64,000 nucleotides of DNA. It comes from Pseudomonas sp. MMS21 TM103. Its GTDB lineage: Bacteria > Pseudomonadota > Gammaproteobacteria > Pseudomonadales > Pseudomonadaceae. Positions 55,184 through 63,774 of this stretch are shown here, in pieces. Each line of letters starts with the position of its first letter. The stretch's first letter is position 1. The translations under genes were made by a program, and so were the position numbers. The DNA is taken from the NCBI RefSeq assembly GCF_022132145.1, contig NZ_JAJISP010000002.1, forward strand, positions 496,001 to 560,000. Direction: 5' to 3'. The notes under the pieces were generated by a model that was not told the origin of the DNA, searched no databases, and was given only the letters and a program-made list of their open reading frames with translations.

Positions 55184-55954
55184 TCAACGACTGCTTGGAG
55201 TACGCCCCGGCTTTTTCTTGGCGGTCGGCAGCAGATGCGAAAACACCGCATGCAGGTCATCCGAGGCGCTCTCCTCATCGAGGTTGAGCTTGCTGTCGAT
55301 ATGATCCATGTGATGCATCATCAGGCTCACTGCCCGGGTCACATCGCGGGCCTCGATGGCATCGATCAGCTGGTTGTGCTCGTCGTAGGAGCAATGCGAA
55401 CGACTGCCGCTTTCGTATTGGGCAATGATCAATGACGTCTGTGACACCAGACTGCGCTGGAAGCTGATCAGCGGCGCATTCTTCGCCGCTTCGGCCAGCT
55501 TCAGGTGGAACTCGCCGGACAGGCGGATACCTGCACCACGGTCGCCACGGGAGAAGCAGGCTTGCTCGTCCTTGACCATCTGCCGCAGTTCGGCCAGTTG
55601 CTCGGTCGTGGCATGCACGACCGCCAATTCGGTAATTGCACGCTCGACCAGGCGCCGTGCATAAAAAATCTGCCGGGCTTCTTCCACGCTAGGGCTGGCG
55701 ACCACCGCACCACGATTGGGTCGTAGCAGCACGACGCTCTCATGGCCCAGGCGGGACAAGGCGCGGCGGATAATGGTGCGACTAACGCCGAAGATTTCGC
55801 CCAAGGCCTCTTCGCTCAGCTTGGTGCCAGGCGCCAGGCGCTGTTCGAGGATAGCGTCGAAGATATGCGCATAGACAACATCGTCCTGAGTCCCGCTATG
55901 GCTGCTTTTGCCGGTACCCGGCTGTTTCCTGAGAGGCTGCAATTGCTCGTTCAT
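55184..55954 (-). CDS. GntR-family regulator (FCD) of purine genes
   Basis: 256-residue GntR regulator. An N-terminal extension is followed by the winged helix (VVYAHIFDAILEQRLAPGTKLSEEALGEIFGVSRTIIRRALSRLG, about 26-70) and the FCD domain (95-225). The ATG at 55954 is the start giving the family N-terminus; a longer frame to 56095 covers the promoter. It stands between guaD and the purine permease and matches PA1520. Palindromic operators lie upstream (56059-56068) and at the permease promoter (56422-56431). Confidence 0.87.
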   Translation of the reverse strand: MNEQLQPLRKQPGTGKSSHSGTQDDVVYAHIFDAILEQRLAPGTKLSEEALGEIFGVSRTIIRRALSRLGHESVVLLRPNRGAVVASPSVEEARQIFYARRLVERAITELAVVHATTEQLAELRQMVKDEQACFSRGDRGAGIRLSGEFHLKLAEAAKNAPLISFQRSLVSQTSLIIAQYESGSRSHCSYDEHNQLIDAIEARDVTRAVSLMMHHMDHIDSKLNLDEESASDDLHAVFSHLLPTAKKKPGRTPSSR

Positions 55955-56058
55955 TCTGGCTCGCGTTAAAGAGGGTCGGCCTGTTTCCGAGACTCTACTG
56001 CTATTCACCCGGCGACTGGCAATCAGTACGTGGCGAAAAACAGGAAAATACCGACGCA

Positions 56059-56068
56059 TTGTACACAA
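56059..56068. promoter_or_regulatory. Candidate GntR operator near the regulator gene
   Basis: TTGTACACAA, about 105 bases upstream of the regulator start codon, differs by one position from the perfect site at 56422. Likely autoregulatory. Confidence 0.45.
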
Positions 56069-56421
56069 TTCGATCAATTTATACACGACATGCACAAGCG
56101 TCGTGATGCCACGGCATCGCCCACCCGGCCTTTGCGAACGCTGCCCGTGCTTCCAGTACCGCTGGAGCCCCCTAAATTGATTTCTTATAAGAACCGATTT
56201 TTCTGCGAAAAATCAGCTTAAGGCACCATTGATCGCACTTAATTTGTCGCACTAAAAAATTCACCACAGGCGACCTGAAGATCTATTTTACTTTTTATCT
56301 ATCTGATTTTAATTGCGTTTTTATTAAACGATGAATGAAATGACCGCCCTGACAGCAACGTCCAACCTCGCATGATGCCGACCCGGCATGCGGCCGAAAC
56401 ATAAAACATTATTTGCTTTTT

Positions 56422-56431
56422 TTGTATACAA
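56422..56431. promoter_or_regulatory. Candidate GntR operator of the purine permease
   Basis: TTGTATACAA, a perfect palindrome about 150 bases upstream of the permease start. TTGTATACAA-like sites are bound by several FCD-type GntR regulators. Confidence 0.5.
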
Positions 56432-56582
56432 CATCATAATCGCGCCAGTGTAGCTTCCTGACCTTATGGTCAACAAATGAGCCAGTGAGCACACCCAAAC
56501 GCACCACCTACCTCAGAGAGCCGAAGCGTGCGCAATAACGACTCTGGGTGGTACACAACAAGAGAAATGAGGAGTACCCACT

Positions 56583-57932
56583 GTGGAAAGCGCTAAACAA
56601 GAACAACATGCAACTCACGTTCTAGGGTCGATAAAACCTGGCCTGCTCGATCGTTTTTTCAAACTGACCGAACACCGCACCAACATCAAAACCGAGCTGA
56701 TTGCGGGCATCACAACCTTCTTCACCATGGTCTACATCATCTTCGTCAACCCCAATATCATGGCAATGGCAGGGGTGGATCAGGGCGCAGCCTTTGTCGC
56801 CACCTGTGTGGGTGCGGCGCTGGGTTGCTTCCTCATGGGTCTGTATGCCAACTGGCCGGTAGGTCTTGCACCCGGCATGGGGTTGAACGCCTTTTTCACT
56901 TTTACCGTAGTCGGCGACATGGGCTATAGCTGGGAAATCGCACTGGGTGCGGTATTCCTCTCCGGCATCCTGTTCATGTTCATGAGCCTGTCGAGCATTC
57001 GCGAGTGGTTGCTCAACAGCATCCCCATGAGCCTGCGCTTTGCCATGGGCGCCGGTGTCGGTCTGTTCCTCGGCCTGATTGGCCTGAAAACCGCCGGTAT
57101 CGTGGTCGACAGTCCGGCTACCCTGCTGACCATGGGCAGCTTCGCCAATCCTGACGCACTGCTGGCTGCCATCTGCTTCCTGCTCATCGCCGTGCTCAGT
57201 CACCGCAACGTGTTTGGCGCCATCCTGTTCAGCATGCTTGCGGTAACGGGTATTGGCATGGCCATGGGCCTGGTCGAGTACAGCGGTGTGGTCTCGATGC
57301 CGCCAAGCCTGGCCCCGACTTTCCTGGCGATGGATATCGCCGGCGCCTTCCAGATCTCGATGATCAGCGTGATTCTGTCGTTCCTCTTCGTCAACATGTT
57401 CGACACCGCAGGCACCCTGATGGGCGTTGCCCATCGCGCCAATCTTATCGATGAAGACGGCAAGATCCAGAACCTCTCGCAAGCCCTGAAAGCTGACAGC
57501 ACATCCAGCGTGATTGGTTCCTTGGTCGGTTGCCCGCCCGTGACCAGCTACGTGGAAAGCGCCTCTGGCGTGGCCGCAGGTGGCCGCACCGGTCTGACAG
57601 CGGTAACTGTAGGAGTATTGTTTCTGGCTGCGATGTTCTTTGCCCCACTGGCCGGCATGATTCCCGCCTATGCCACTGCAGGCGCACTGATCTATGTCGC
57701 CATGTTGATGATGAGCGGCCTGGCGCATATCGACTGGAAAGATCAGACCGACACCATTCCGGCGATCGTGACCGTGGTGATGATGCCGCTGACCTTCTCT
57801 ATTGCCAACGGCATTGCCCTGGGCTTCCTGACTTACGCCTCGCTGAAGTTGCTGACCGGCCAACGTGACAAGGTTTCCGTCAGCCTCTATGTGCTGTGCA
57901 TCATTTTTATCGCCAAATTCGCCTTCCTGTAA
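56583..57932 (+). CDS. NCS2-family purine permease
   Basis: 449-residue inner-membrane permease with about 12-14 helices, of the AzgA/PbuG-like branch (guanine, hypoxanthine or adenine with H+). Family segments are TEHRTNIKTELIAGITTFFTMVYIIFVNPNIMAMAG, PVGLAPGMGLNAFFTFTVVG, FVNMFDTAGTLMGVAHRANLIDEDGKI and SLVGCPPVTSYVESASGVAAGGRTGLTAV. GTG start with AGGAGT upstream. The neighbouring purine genes support a purine substrate; which one is not readable. Confidence 0.92.
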   Translation: MESAKQEQHATHVLGSIKPGLLDRFFKLTEHRTNIKTELIAGITTFFTMVYIIFVNPNIMAMAGVDQGAAFVATCVGAALGCFLMGLYANWPVGLAPGMGLNAFFTFTVVGDMGYSWEIALGAVFLSGILFMFMSLSSIREWLLNSIPMSLRFAMGAGVGLFLGLIGLKTAGIVVDSPATLLTMGSFANPDALLAAICFLLIAVLSHRNVFGAILFSMLAVTGIGMAMGLVEYSGVVSMPPSLAPTFLAMDIAGAFQISMISVILSFLFVNMFDTAGTLMGVAHRANLIDEDGKIQNLSQALKADSTSSVIGSLVGCPPVTSYVESASGVAAGGRTGLTAVTVGVLFLAAMFFAPLAGMIPAYATAGALIYVAMLMMSGLAHIDWKDQTDTIPAIVTVVMMPLTFSIANGIALGFLTYASLKLLTGQRDKVSVSLYVLCIIFIAKFAFL

Positions 57933-57951
57933 GGTTGGCCCAAGCAGTACC

Positions 57952-57982
57952 AAGCCTCAGCGTTTCGACGCTGGGGCTTTTA
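57952..57982 (+). terminator. Rho-independent terminator of the purine permease
   Basis: AAGCCTCAGCG pairs with CGCTGGGGCTT (one G-U) around TTTCGA and is followed by TTTTA. It separates the permease from the LysE-type gene. Confidence 0.7.
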
Positions 57983-58002
57983 CATTCCAAGGAGCGAATG
58001 CC

Positions 58003-58629
58003 ATGAGTCTGGAAACCTGGCTGTTGTTCAGCAGCGCCGCACTGATCGTTATTTTGATCCCCGGGCCCCTATCGTTGCTGATGGTCAGCAACAGCCTGAA
58101 TTATGGCCTGCGCCGCTCACTGCCGGCGTTCCTCGGCGGGGTTTCGGCCTCGATCTGCCTGCTCAGCGCCTCGGCACTTGGCCTTGGCGCCTTGCTGTTG
58201 GCCTCGGAGCGGTTGTTCAGTGCCCTGAAGATCGTCGGTGCGCTCTACCTGTTCTACCTTGCCTGGCAAAGCTGGCAGGCCTCGCGCCAAGCTGCCCAGC
58301 CAGTGAGCACCGAGGCGCAAGCGATCAACCCGAGCTTTCAGGCCATGTTCTGGCAGGCCTTCGGCCTGGGCGCGAGCAACCCCAAGGATATTCTGTTTTT
58401 TGCCGCCTTCCTGCCGCAGTTCATTAGCGGCGAAAGACCGATGATGACCCAGCTACTGCTGATGATTGCCACCTGGGCAGTGCTCGATCTGAGCTGCAAG
58501 CTGTTCTATGGCCTCAGCGCCCGTGGTGCGGCGCGCTACCTACGTTCAGGCAAGGGCCAGACCTGGTTCAACCGGGTTAGCGCGGCCCTGTTTGGCGGTG
58601 CTGGCGCGGCCTCGTTGCTGAGCCGCTGA
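58003..58629 (+). CDS. LysE/RhtB-family amino-acid exporter
   Basis: 208-residue inner-membrane exporter with six helices. The family N-terminus (LIVILIPGPLSLLMVSNSLNYGLRRSLPAFLGGVSASICLL) has the conserved PGP, and WQAFGLGASNPKDILFFAAFLPQFI the conserved NPK. Such proteins export amino acids such as homoserine, threonine or lysine; the substrate is not known. CAAGGAGCGAATGCC precedes the ATG at 58003; the longer frame overlaps the permease and its terminator. Confidence 0.88.
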   Translation: MSLETWLLFSSAALIVILIPGPLSLLMVSNSLNYGLRRSLPAFLGGVSASICLLSASALGLGALLLASERLFSALKIVGALYLFYLAWQSWQASRQAAQPVSTEAQAINPSFQAMFWQAFGLGASNPKDILFFAAFLPQFISGERPMMTQLLLMIATWAVLDLSCKLFYGLSARGAARYLRSGKGQTWFNRVSAALFGGAGAASLLSR

Positions 58630-58667
58630 ACTGATCAGCAACGAGACCGCGCAGCTATCGTCCCCAA

Positions 58668-59582
58668 TCAGCCGGCAAGACGCTCGCGAAACAACGCCTG
58701 GTGCTCACGGCACTGCTGGGCCGCCAGCAGGAACACGCCATGGCCACCGCGCTCGAACTCCAGCCAGGTGAAGTCCACTTCCGGGTACAGGTCGCTGACA
58801 TGCACCTGGCTGTTGCCGACCTCGACGATCAGCAAACCCTTGTCATGCAGATGATCGGCCGCTTCGGCCAGCATGCGCCGCACCAGATTCAGGCCATCCT
58901 CGCCGCACGCCAGGCCCAGGGCCGGCTCGTGCTGGTATTCGGCCGGCATGTCGGCGAAATCCTCGGCATCGACGTAGGGCGGGTTGGACACGATCAAATC
59001 GAAGCGCTGCCCCGGCAAACCGTCAAAGCCATCGCCCTGCACGGTGTAGACGCGGTCATCCAACTGGTGGCGCTCGATATTCTGGTTGGCCACCTCCAGC
59101 GCCTCATACGACAGGTCAGCCAATACCACCTCCGCCTCGGGGAATTCGTAGGCGCAGGCAATACCGATGCAGCCGGAGCCGCTGCACAGATCGAGAATCC
59201 GCGCAGGCTCCTGGGGCAGCCAAGGCTGGAAATGCTGTTCGATCAGCTCGGCAATCGGTGAGCGGGGAATCAGCACACGCTCATCGACGATGAATGGCAG
59301 GCCACAGAACCAGGCCTCGCCCAACAGGTAGGCGGTTGGCACACGCTCCTCGATGCGGCGCTTGAGCAGGGCGTGCAGATGCGCCTGCTCGTCATCCTCC
59401 AGGCGGCAGTCAAGGTAGCTGTCGGATATCTCCCAAGGCAGATGCACTGCGCCCAGCACCAGCTGGCGCGCCTCGTCCCAAGCATTGTCGCTGCCATGAC
59501 CGAAGAACAGCTCTTCACGATTGAAACAGCTGACAGCCCAGCGAATGTAATCGCGCAGGGTACGTAAACGAGTAGCAGTCAC
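58668..59582 (-). CDS. prmB: 50S ribosomal protein L3 N5-glutamine methyltransferase
   Basis: 304-residue SAM-dependent methyltransferase that modifies a Gln of ribosomal protein L3. The N-terminal helical domain ([22 protein letters not shown]) is followed by the Rossmann core [30 protein letters not shown] and the catalytic [14 protein letters not shown] (near residue 190). GTG at 59582 with CAGGAGA upstream gives the family N-terminus; the longer frame to 59678 has no support. Corresponds to PA1678. Confidence 0.92.
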   Translation of the reverse strand: MTATRLRTLRDYIRWAVSCFNREELFFGHGSDNAWDEARQLVLGAVHLPWEISDSYLDCRLEDDEQAHLHALLKRRIEERVPTAYLLGEAWFCGLPFIVDERVLIPRSPIAELIEQHFQPWLPQEPARILDLCSGSGCIGIACAYEFPEAEVVLADLSYEALEVANQNIERHQLDDRVYTVQGDGFDGLPGQRFDLIVSNPPYVDAEDFADMPAEYQHEPALGLACGEDGLNLVRRMLAEAADHLHDKGLLIVEVGNSQVHVSDLYPEVDFTWLEFERGGHGVFLLAAQQCREHQALFRERLAG

Positions 59583-59701
59583 AAGCGTCTCTCCTGGAAA
59601 AAGTTGGCGCAGTTTAGCCGAACCACTCGCCCTGCACCCGGAGACGAAAATAAATCGGCCAAGTCGGGCAGTGGACACTGCTCGTGTGCCAGGGGGTTCG
59701 A

Positions 59702-59707
59702 TATAAT
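59702..59707 (+). promoter_or_regulatory. TATAAT -10 element of the antiporter gene
   Basis: A perfect TATAAT 50 bases before the NhaD-type start, in the AT-rich stretch TATAATTTG. No good -35 hexamer is visible at standard spacing, so the promoter may depend on an activator. Confidence 0.4.
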
Positions 59708-59757
59708 TTGTAACGAATTATTAACCCCTCCCGCCTTCCTTTCGAGATCCATCACAA

Positions 59758-61047
59758 ATGGTCATAGAACCCTTCTCGCTCACGGGCTTGCTCGTGTTGG
59801 CTATATTCCTGTTTGGCATGACGCTTATCGTTTTTGAAGCTCAATTGGAGATGGATAAATTCAAGCCTGCCATGTTCATGATGTCCGGCTTGATCGTAAT
59901 CGGCGCCCACTACGCCATCAATGATCCCAACGGCTTCCAGTACTTCCTCCACGCGCAAAGCGAGACCAAAGAGGAACTGTTCGGCCTGATAGCCTTCATG
60001 GCGTTCATGTGGATGGTGGTGGAGTTGCTCAACGAGCGGAACGTATTTACCGCGCTCAACGGTTACCTGATGCGCAAAGGCCTGGGCGCCAAAGGCATGT
60101 TCTGGGCCACCGGCGCCCTGTCGGCGATGCTCTCGCCGTTTCTCAACAACATCACCACCGCGATGATCTTTGGCAAGACGGTGCAAAGCATTTCCACCAA
60201 CCAGCGTTACACCCATGTGGCGCTGTGCAATATCGTCGTGGCGTCCAATAGCGGCGTGTGGTTTCTCGGCACCTCGACCAGCCTGATGGTGGTCTTGGCG
60301 GGCAAGATCAGCATCGCCGGGCTGTTGCTGTTGATTCCCTCGGCACTGATCGGCTGGTTGCTGTTCGCCGCCACCCTGCATTTCTTCTATCTGAGCAAGC
60401 TGGATGGCAAGGACCTGATCCACCTGGCGGATCCCTCGGAAACCGCCCTCAAGCCCGGAGGCGCGGGGCTGGCTATCGTTGGTTTCTTCGCCGTGGTCGG
60501 TGCGGTGCTGTGCAACATCCTGCTCAAGGTCAGCATCGAATTCGCCATCGGCATCGGCCTGGGCCTGGTCGCGCTCTACGCCTGGTTGCTAATGCGCCGC
60601 GGCATCGAACTGCCCTGGCAGGATCAACTGCAGAAGGTCGAATGGAACGCCCTGCTGTTCTTTATCGGCATCATCACCTCGGTCGCCTGCCTCAACCACG
60701 TTGGCTGGCTGACCTATATCTCGCAACTGTTCGAAGTAATGAGCCCAACCGGGGTCAACGTGATTCTCGGCATAGCCTCGGGGGTCATGGATAACGTGCC
60801 GGTCGAAGCCGCCGCCCTCATGTCCGACCCGCAACTGGGTCTCGATCAGTGGGCGCTGAACGCCTTGATGGTCGGGATTGGCGGTTCATTGACCGTGGTC
60901 GGCTCGGCTGCCGGGGTCATGGCCATGTCGCTGGACAAGAGCTACAGCTTTGGTGTGCACCTGAAGTTTCTGCCGGCCATCCTGGTCAACTTTTTCGGCT
61001 CATTGGGCATCTGGTACCTGCAGTTCATGGTATTCGGCCTCTATTGA
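59758..61047 (+). CDS. nhaD: NhaD-type sodium:proton antiporter
   Basis: 429-residue inner-membrane antiporter with about 12 helices. NhaD hallmarks are VELLNERNVFTALNGYLMRKGLGAKGMFW, MLSPFLNNITTAMIFGKTV, NIVVASNSGVWFLGTSTSLMVVLAG and IASGVMDNVPVEAAAL, the last containing the conserved Asp-Asn pair. The exchange is Na+ or Li+ out for H+. It is shorter at the N-terminus than some relatives. The ribosome binding site is poor; the ATG at 59758 starts the first membrane helix. Confidence 0.88.
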   Translation: MVIEPFSLTGLLVLAIFLFGMTLIVFEAQLEMDKFKPAMFMMSGLIVIGAHYAINDPNGFQYFLHAQSETKEELFGLIAFMAFMWMVVELLNERNVFTALNGYLMRKGLGAKGMFWATGALSAMLSPFLNNITTAMIFGKTVQSISTNQRYTHVALCNIVVASNSGVWFLGTSTSLMVVLAGKISIAGLLLLIPSALIGWLLFAATLHFFYLSKLDGKDLIHLADPSETALKPGGAGLAIVGFFAVVGAVLCNILLKVSIEFAIGIGLGLVALYAWLLMRRGIELPWQDQLQKVEWNALLFFIGIITSVACLNHVGWLTYISQLFEVMSPTGVNVILGIASGVMDNVPVEAAALMSDPQLGLDQWALNALMVGIGGSLTVVGSAAGVMAMSLDKSYSFGVHLKFLPAILVNFFGSLGIWYLQFMVFGLY

Positions 61048-61054
61048 GCGATCG

Positions 61055-61077
61055 GCGCCCGGCGAGCTGCCGGGCGC
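61055..61077. terminator. Bidirectional hairpin between nhaD and the small membrane gene
   Basis: GCGCCCGGC-GAGCT-GCCGGGCGC, a perfect nine-base stem beginning eight bases after the nhaD stop and adjacent to the stop of the convergent small gene. Confidence 0.5.
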
Positions 61078-61215
61078 TCACTCAGTTTTCTTGCGCCGCG
61101 GTGCGCGCAAGGATGGCTCATTCGGCTCACGCCTGAGCTCGCGAAACACCGCGATGGCAACCGCCAAGGCGAACAACAACCAGAAATGCGCGGAAAACAG
61201 TGACAGCAAATCCAT
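61078..61215 (-). CDS. Small single-pass membrane protein
   Basis: 45-residue protein with one hydrophobic helix (LLSLFSAHFWLLFALAVAIAVF, residues 3-24) and a strongly basic tail (RELRREP...RAPRRKKTE), predicted N-out/C-in. AAAGGAG six bases before the ATG is an excellent ribosome binding site, which is the reason to call it a gene. The longer frame upstream has none. No family recognised. Convergent with nhaD. Confidence 0.65.
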   Translation of the reverse strand: MDLLSLFSAHFWLLFALAVAIAVFRELRREPNEPSLRAPRRKKTE

Positions 61216-61372
61216 AAGCAACTCCTTTTGCGTACGACTCCAGACCCTCTGGATAGGTTCGATTCTGTTCGTACCCGGGTTAGCGCGCAAGGCCGCACAC
61301 CGAAGAGGTTCACAGCAGCCTCGCACAGGCGGACAATGGACGCTGTCGTCCGCGCCAGCGAGGAGTTAGGTC

Positions 61373-61969
61373 ATGTCTCATCCGCAAACACTGTTTCAGC
61401 TCACAGGGCGCAGCCATGCTCCCGCCACCCTGGGCAATGCGACCCTGCTGATCATCGACGCCCAAGAGGAGTACCGCAGCGGCGTACTGCAACTGCCAGG
61501 GCTCGATCCGGCACTCGCGGAGATCGCCAAGCTGCTGACCGCCGCGCGCAACACCGGCGCCTCTATCGTCCACGTCAAGCACCTGGGGATTCCCGATGGT
61601 CTGCTCGACCCCCGCGGCCCCCGCGGCCACCACCTGCCTGAGGTGGCGCCGTTGCCCGGCGAGATCGTGGTGGAGAAACGCATGCCCAACGCTTTCTCCG
61701 GGACCGAGCTACATGACCAACTGCAGTCGCTTGGCCACCTCGACCTGATCGTCTGCGGCTTCATGACGCATTCGAGCATCAGCACCACGGTGCGCGCAGC
61801 CAAGGACTATGGCTACCGCTGCACGGTGGTCGATGCCGCCTGCGCCACCCGCGACCTGCCGACACTGGACGGCAAGGTCATCAGCGCCGCCGACATGCAC
61901 CGTGCGGAAATCATTGCCCTGGCAGACAACTTCGCGGCAGTGGTAGCGCAAGCCAGTGCCCTGATCTGA
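61373..61969 (+). CDS. Isochorismatase-fold cysteine-hydrolase family protein lacking the catalytic Cys
   Basis: 198-residue alpha/beta protein of the isochorismatase-like hydrolase family. The catalytic Asp (LLIIDAQEEY, D29) and Lys (VEKRMPNAFSGT, K102) are present. The nucleophile position (normally MTHMCVSTT) reads MTHSSISTT, so the Cys is Ser135. True isochorismatases (PhzD, EntB) also lack Cys, so hydrolysis by another mechanism is possible. GAGGAGTTAGGTC precedes the ATG. Corresponds to PA1677. Confidence 0.88.
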   Translation: MSHPQTLFQLTGRSHAPATLGNATLLIIDAQEEYRSGVLQLPGLDPALAEIAKLLTAARNTGASIVHVKHLGIPDGLLDPRGPRGHHLPEVAPLPGEIVVEKRMPNAFSGTELHDQLQSLGHLDLIVCGFMTHSSISTTVRAAKDYGYRCTVVDAACATRDLPTLDGKVISAADMHRAEIIALADNFAAVVAQASALI

Positions 61970-62084
61970 GCCGCACGACCAGCAAACCCAGACCAGCTCA
62001 CAGCCTGCGGCCATGCCTGACATGCCGCAGGAACCAGCACAGCACCTGCCGGTCATACCGCCGATACCCAATGAGGAAATCGGA

Positions 62085-62405
62085 ATGAAGTTATCCGATG
62101 GTTTCGATGCTCGCCGCCTGCGCCCACGCGGGCCGAGCAACTGGCGCATGCGCTTCGCCGCCATACTGGCAGCACTGCTCGCCGCCTTTGGCGTACTGCT
62201 GACGATGGCCGGCGCAGCCAGCCTGCTCGGCCGGGCGCCGACACTTGGCGCGCTGAACGATTCGACCGGCGCCGCCGTGGTATTGCTGGTATTCGGTTTG
62301 TTCCTGCTGTGGGCCGGCATCGCGTTGTGGCGCCTGTGCCGACGCCGCCTGCGCCGCCCCAGCGACTTGAGCATGGCCCCGCATCTGATGAAGAAACGCG
62401 ACTGA
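62085..62405 (+). CDS. Small membrane protein of unknown function
   Basis: 106-residue protein with two membrane helices (about 22-48 and 62-84), a basic N-terminus (DARRLRPRGPSNWRMRF) and an Arg-rich C-terminus (RLCRRRLRRPSD). GAGGAAATCGGA precedes ATG 62085; the upstream start at 62013 is possible but has no site. No domain recognised. It lies between the hydrolase and smr as PA1676 does. Confidence 0.68.
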   Translation: MKLSDGFDARRLRPRGPSNWRMRFAAILAALLAAFGVLLTMAGAASLLGRAPTLGALNDSTGAAVVLLVFGLFLLWAGIALWRLCRRRLRRPSDLSMAPHLMKKRD

Positions 62406-62478
62406 TGGCCGGCCCATCGATCGAGGCAGCACGAAAGCTGCCGCCTTGGTTACACTAGCGGCCTTCGCGGAGGCCCAG

Positions 62479-63054
62479 ATGCAAGACGACAACAGAGAAG
62501 ATAACGACAGCGCCCTGTTCAAAGCCGAGTTGCGCGGTGTCCAGCCGATCAAGCACGATCGTGCCGACACAGGCAAAGCCAAGCCCGACCGCATAAAATT
62601 GGCTAGCCTGCGCCAGGCGGCGACGGTGCGCGTGGACACGGTAAGAGTCGACGGTCTGTCGGACCAGTTCGTCATCGACGTCGGGCCCGAAGACCCGCTG
62701 TACTGGGCTGCCAATGGCGTGCAGGAAGGCCAGATGCGCAAGCTCAAGCTTGGCCAGATCAGCTTCGAAGGCAGCCTTGACCTGCACGGCATGACCGTTG
62801 AAAAAGCCCGCGACACGCTATGGGAGTTCCTCGCCGAAGCCAGCAAGCTGGAAGTGCGCTGCGTGCGCATTACCCACGGCAAGGCCGTGCGCATGGATGG
62901 GCGCAAACCGATGATCAAAAGCCACGTCAACACCTGGCTGCGCCAGCATCCACAAGTGCTCGGGTTCACCTCCTGCGTGGCCAAGCATGGCGGCACCGGT
63001 GCGGTTTATGTGATGCTCAAGCGCACCATGCTGGATGGCCGCGACGAGTGGTAG
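62479..63054 (+). CDS. Smr-domain protein
   Basis: 191-residue protein with a C-terminal Smr domain. The motifs LDLHGMTVEKAR (near 102), RCVRITHGKAVRMDGRKPMIKSHVNTWLRQHPQVLGF and KHGGTGAVYVML match. Smr proteins are endonucleases that cleave mRNA at stalled ribosomes (SmrB in E. coli). The N-terminal 90 residues are charged. GCGGAGGCCCAG precedes the ATG; the longer frame to 62446 is rejected. Confidence 0.88.
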   Translation: MQDDNREDNDSALFKAELRGVQPIKHDRADTGKAKPDRIKLASLRQAATVRVDTVRVDGLSDQFVIDVGPEDPLYWAANGVQEGQMRKLKLGQISFEGSLDLHGMTVEKARDTLWEFLAEASKLEVRCVRITHGKAVRMDGRKPMIKSHVNTWLRQHPQVLGFTSCVAKHGGTGAVYVMLKRTMLDGRDEW

Positions 63055-63135
63055 CAGACTCCTGATCCTTGTCAGCCTGAAACTCACCCCTACCCTGCGC
63101 CCTAGCGTATTACCCCGAATGCCACAGGAAGATCC

Positions 63136-63684
63136 ATGTCCCTGGAACAAAACTACACCGCGATTCTTGGCCAACTAGGCGAGGACGCGTCCCGCGAAGG
63201 CCTGCTCGATACCCCCAAGCGCGCGGCCAAAGCCATGCAGTATCTTTGCCGCGGCTACCAGCAGACCCTGGAAGAAGTCACCAACGACGCGCTGTTCAGC
63301 TCAGACAACAGCGAAATGGTGCTGGTCAAGCACATCGAGCTGTATTCGCTGTGCGAGCACCACCTGCTGCCCTTCATCGGCAAGGCTCACGTTGCCTACA
63401 TCCCCAACGGCAAAGTGCTCGGCCTGTCCAAGGTCGCGCGGATCGTCGACATGTACGCCCGCCGCCTGCAGATCCAGGAAAACCTCAGCCGGCAGATCGC
63501 CGAAGCCATCCAGCAAGTCACCGGCGCCCTTGGCGTCGCCGTGGTGATCGAAGCCCAGCACATGTGCATGATGATGCGCGGCGTGGAAAAGCAGAACTCC
63601 TCGATGGTCACCTCGGTGATGCTCGGTGAATTCCGCGACAACCCCGCCACCCGCAGCGAATTTCTCAGCCTGATCAATAATTGA
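63136..63684 (+). CDS. folE: GTP cyclohydrolase I
   Basis: 182-residue enzyme forming 7,8-dihydroneopterin triphosphate from GTP, the first step of folate synthesis. Zn ligands Cys and His are in [46 protein letters not shown], and CMMMRGVEK holds the third Zn cysteine and substrate-site Arg. This is the canonical zinc-dependent type. Pseudomonads often have a second folE copy. Next to smr, as PA1674. Confidence 0.94.
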   Translation: MSLEQNYTAILGQLGEDASREGLLDTPKRAAKAMQYLCRGYQQTLEEVTNDALFSSDNSEMVLVKHIELYSLCEHHLLPFIGKAHVAYIPNGKVLGLSKVARIVDMYARRLQIQENLSRQIAEAIQQVTGALGVAVVIEAQHMCMMMRGVEKQNSSMVTSVMLGEFRDNPATRSEFLSLINN

Positions 63685-63740
63685 TCAGCGCTACACCATG
63701 AGAAAACCTGGCTAAGGTCAATCATCAGCCAGCTGCAGAC

Positions 63741-63763
63741 GACCCATCTTGTGTAGATGGGTC
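63741..63763. terminator. Hairpin after folE, between convergent genes
   Basis: GACCCATCT-TGTGT-AGATGGGTC, a perfect nine-base stem 56 bases after folE. No T tract; it may act with Rho or as an RNA-end stabiliser for both converging transcripts. Confidence 0.5.
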
Positions 63764-63774
63764 GGGGGCAGAAT

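Larger units (their letters stand above)
55955..56582. other. Divergent intergenic region between GntR regulator and purine permease
   Basis: 628 AT-rich bases serving both promoters. It contains TTGTACACAA at 56059-56068 and TTGTATACAA at 56422-56431, typical of GntR operators, and no credible gene. Confidence 0.6.

Noticed and set aside
56622..57953. 443-codon minus-strand frame opposite the purine permease
   Set aside because: Polar antisense of a membrane protein; rich in His and Gln, no ribosome binding site.
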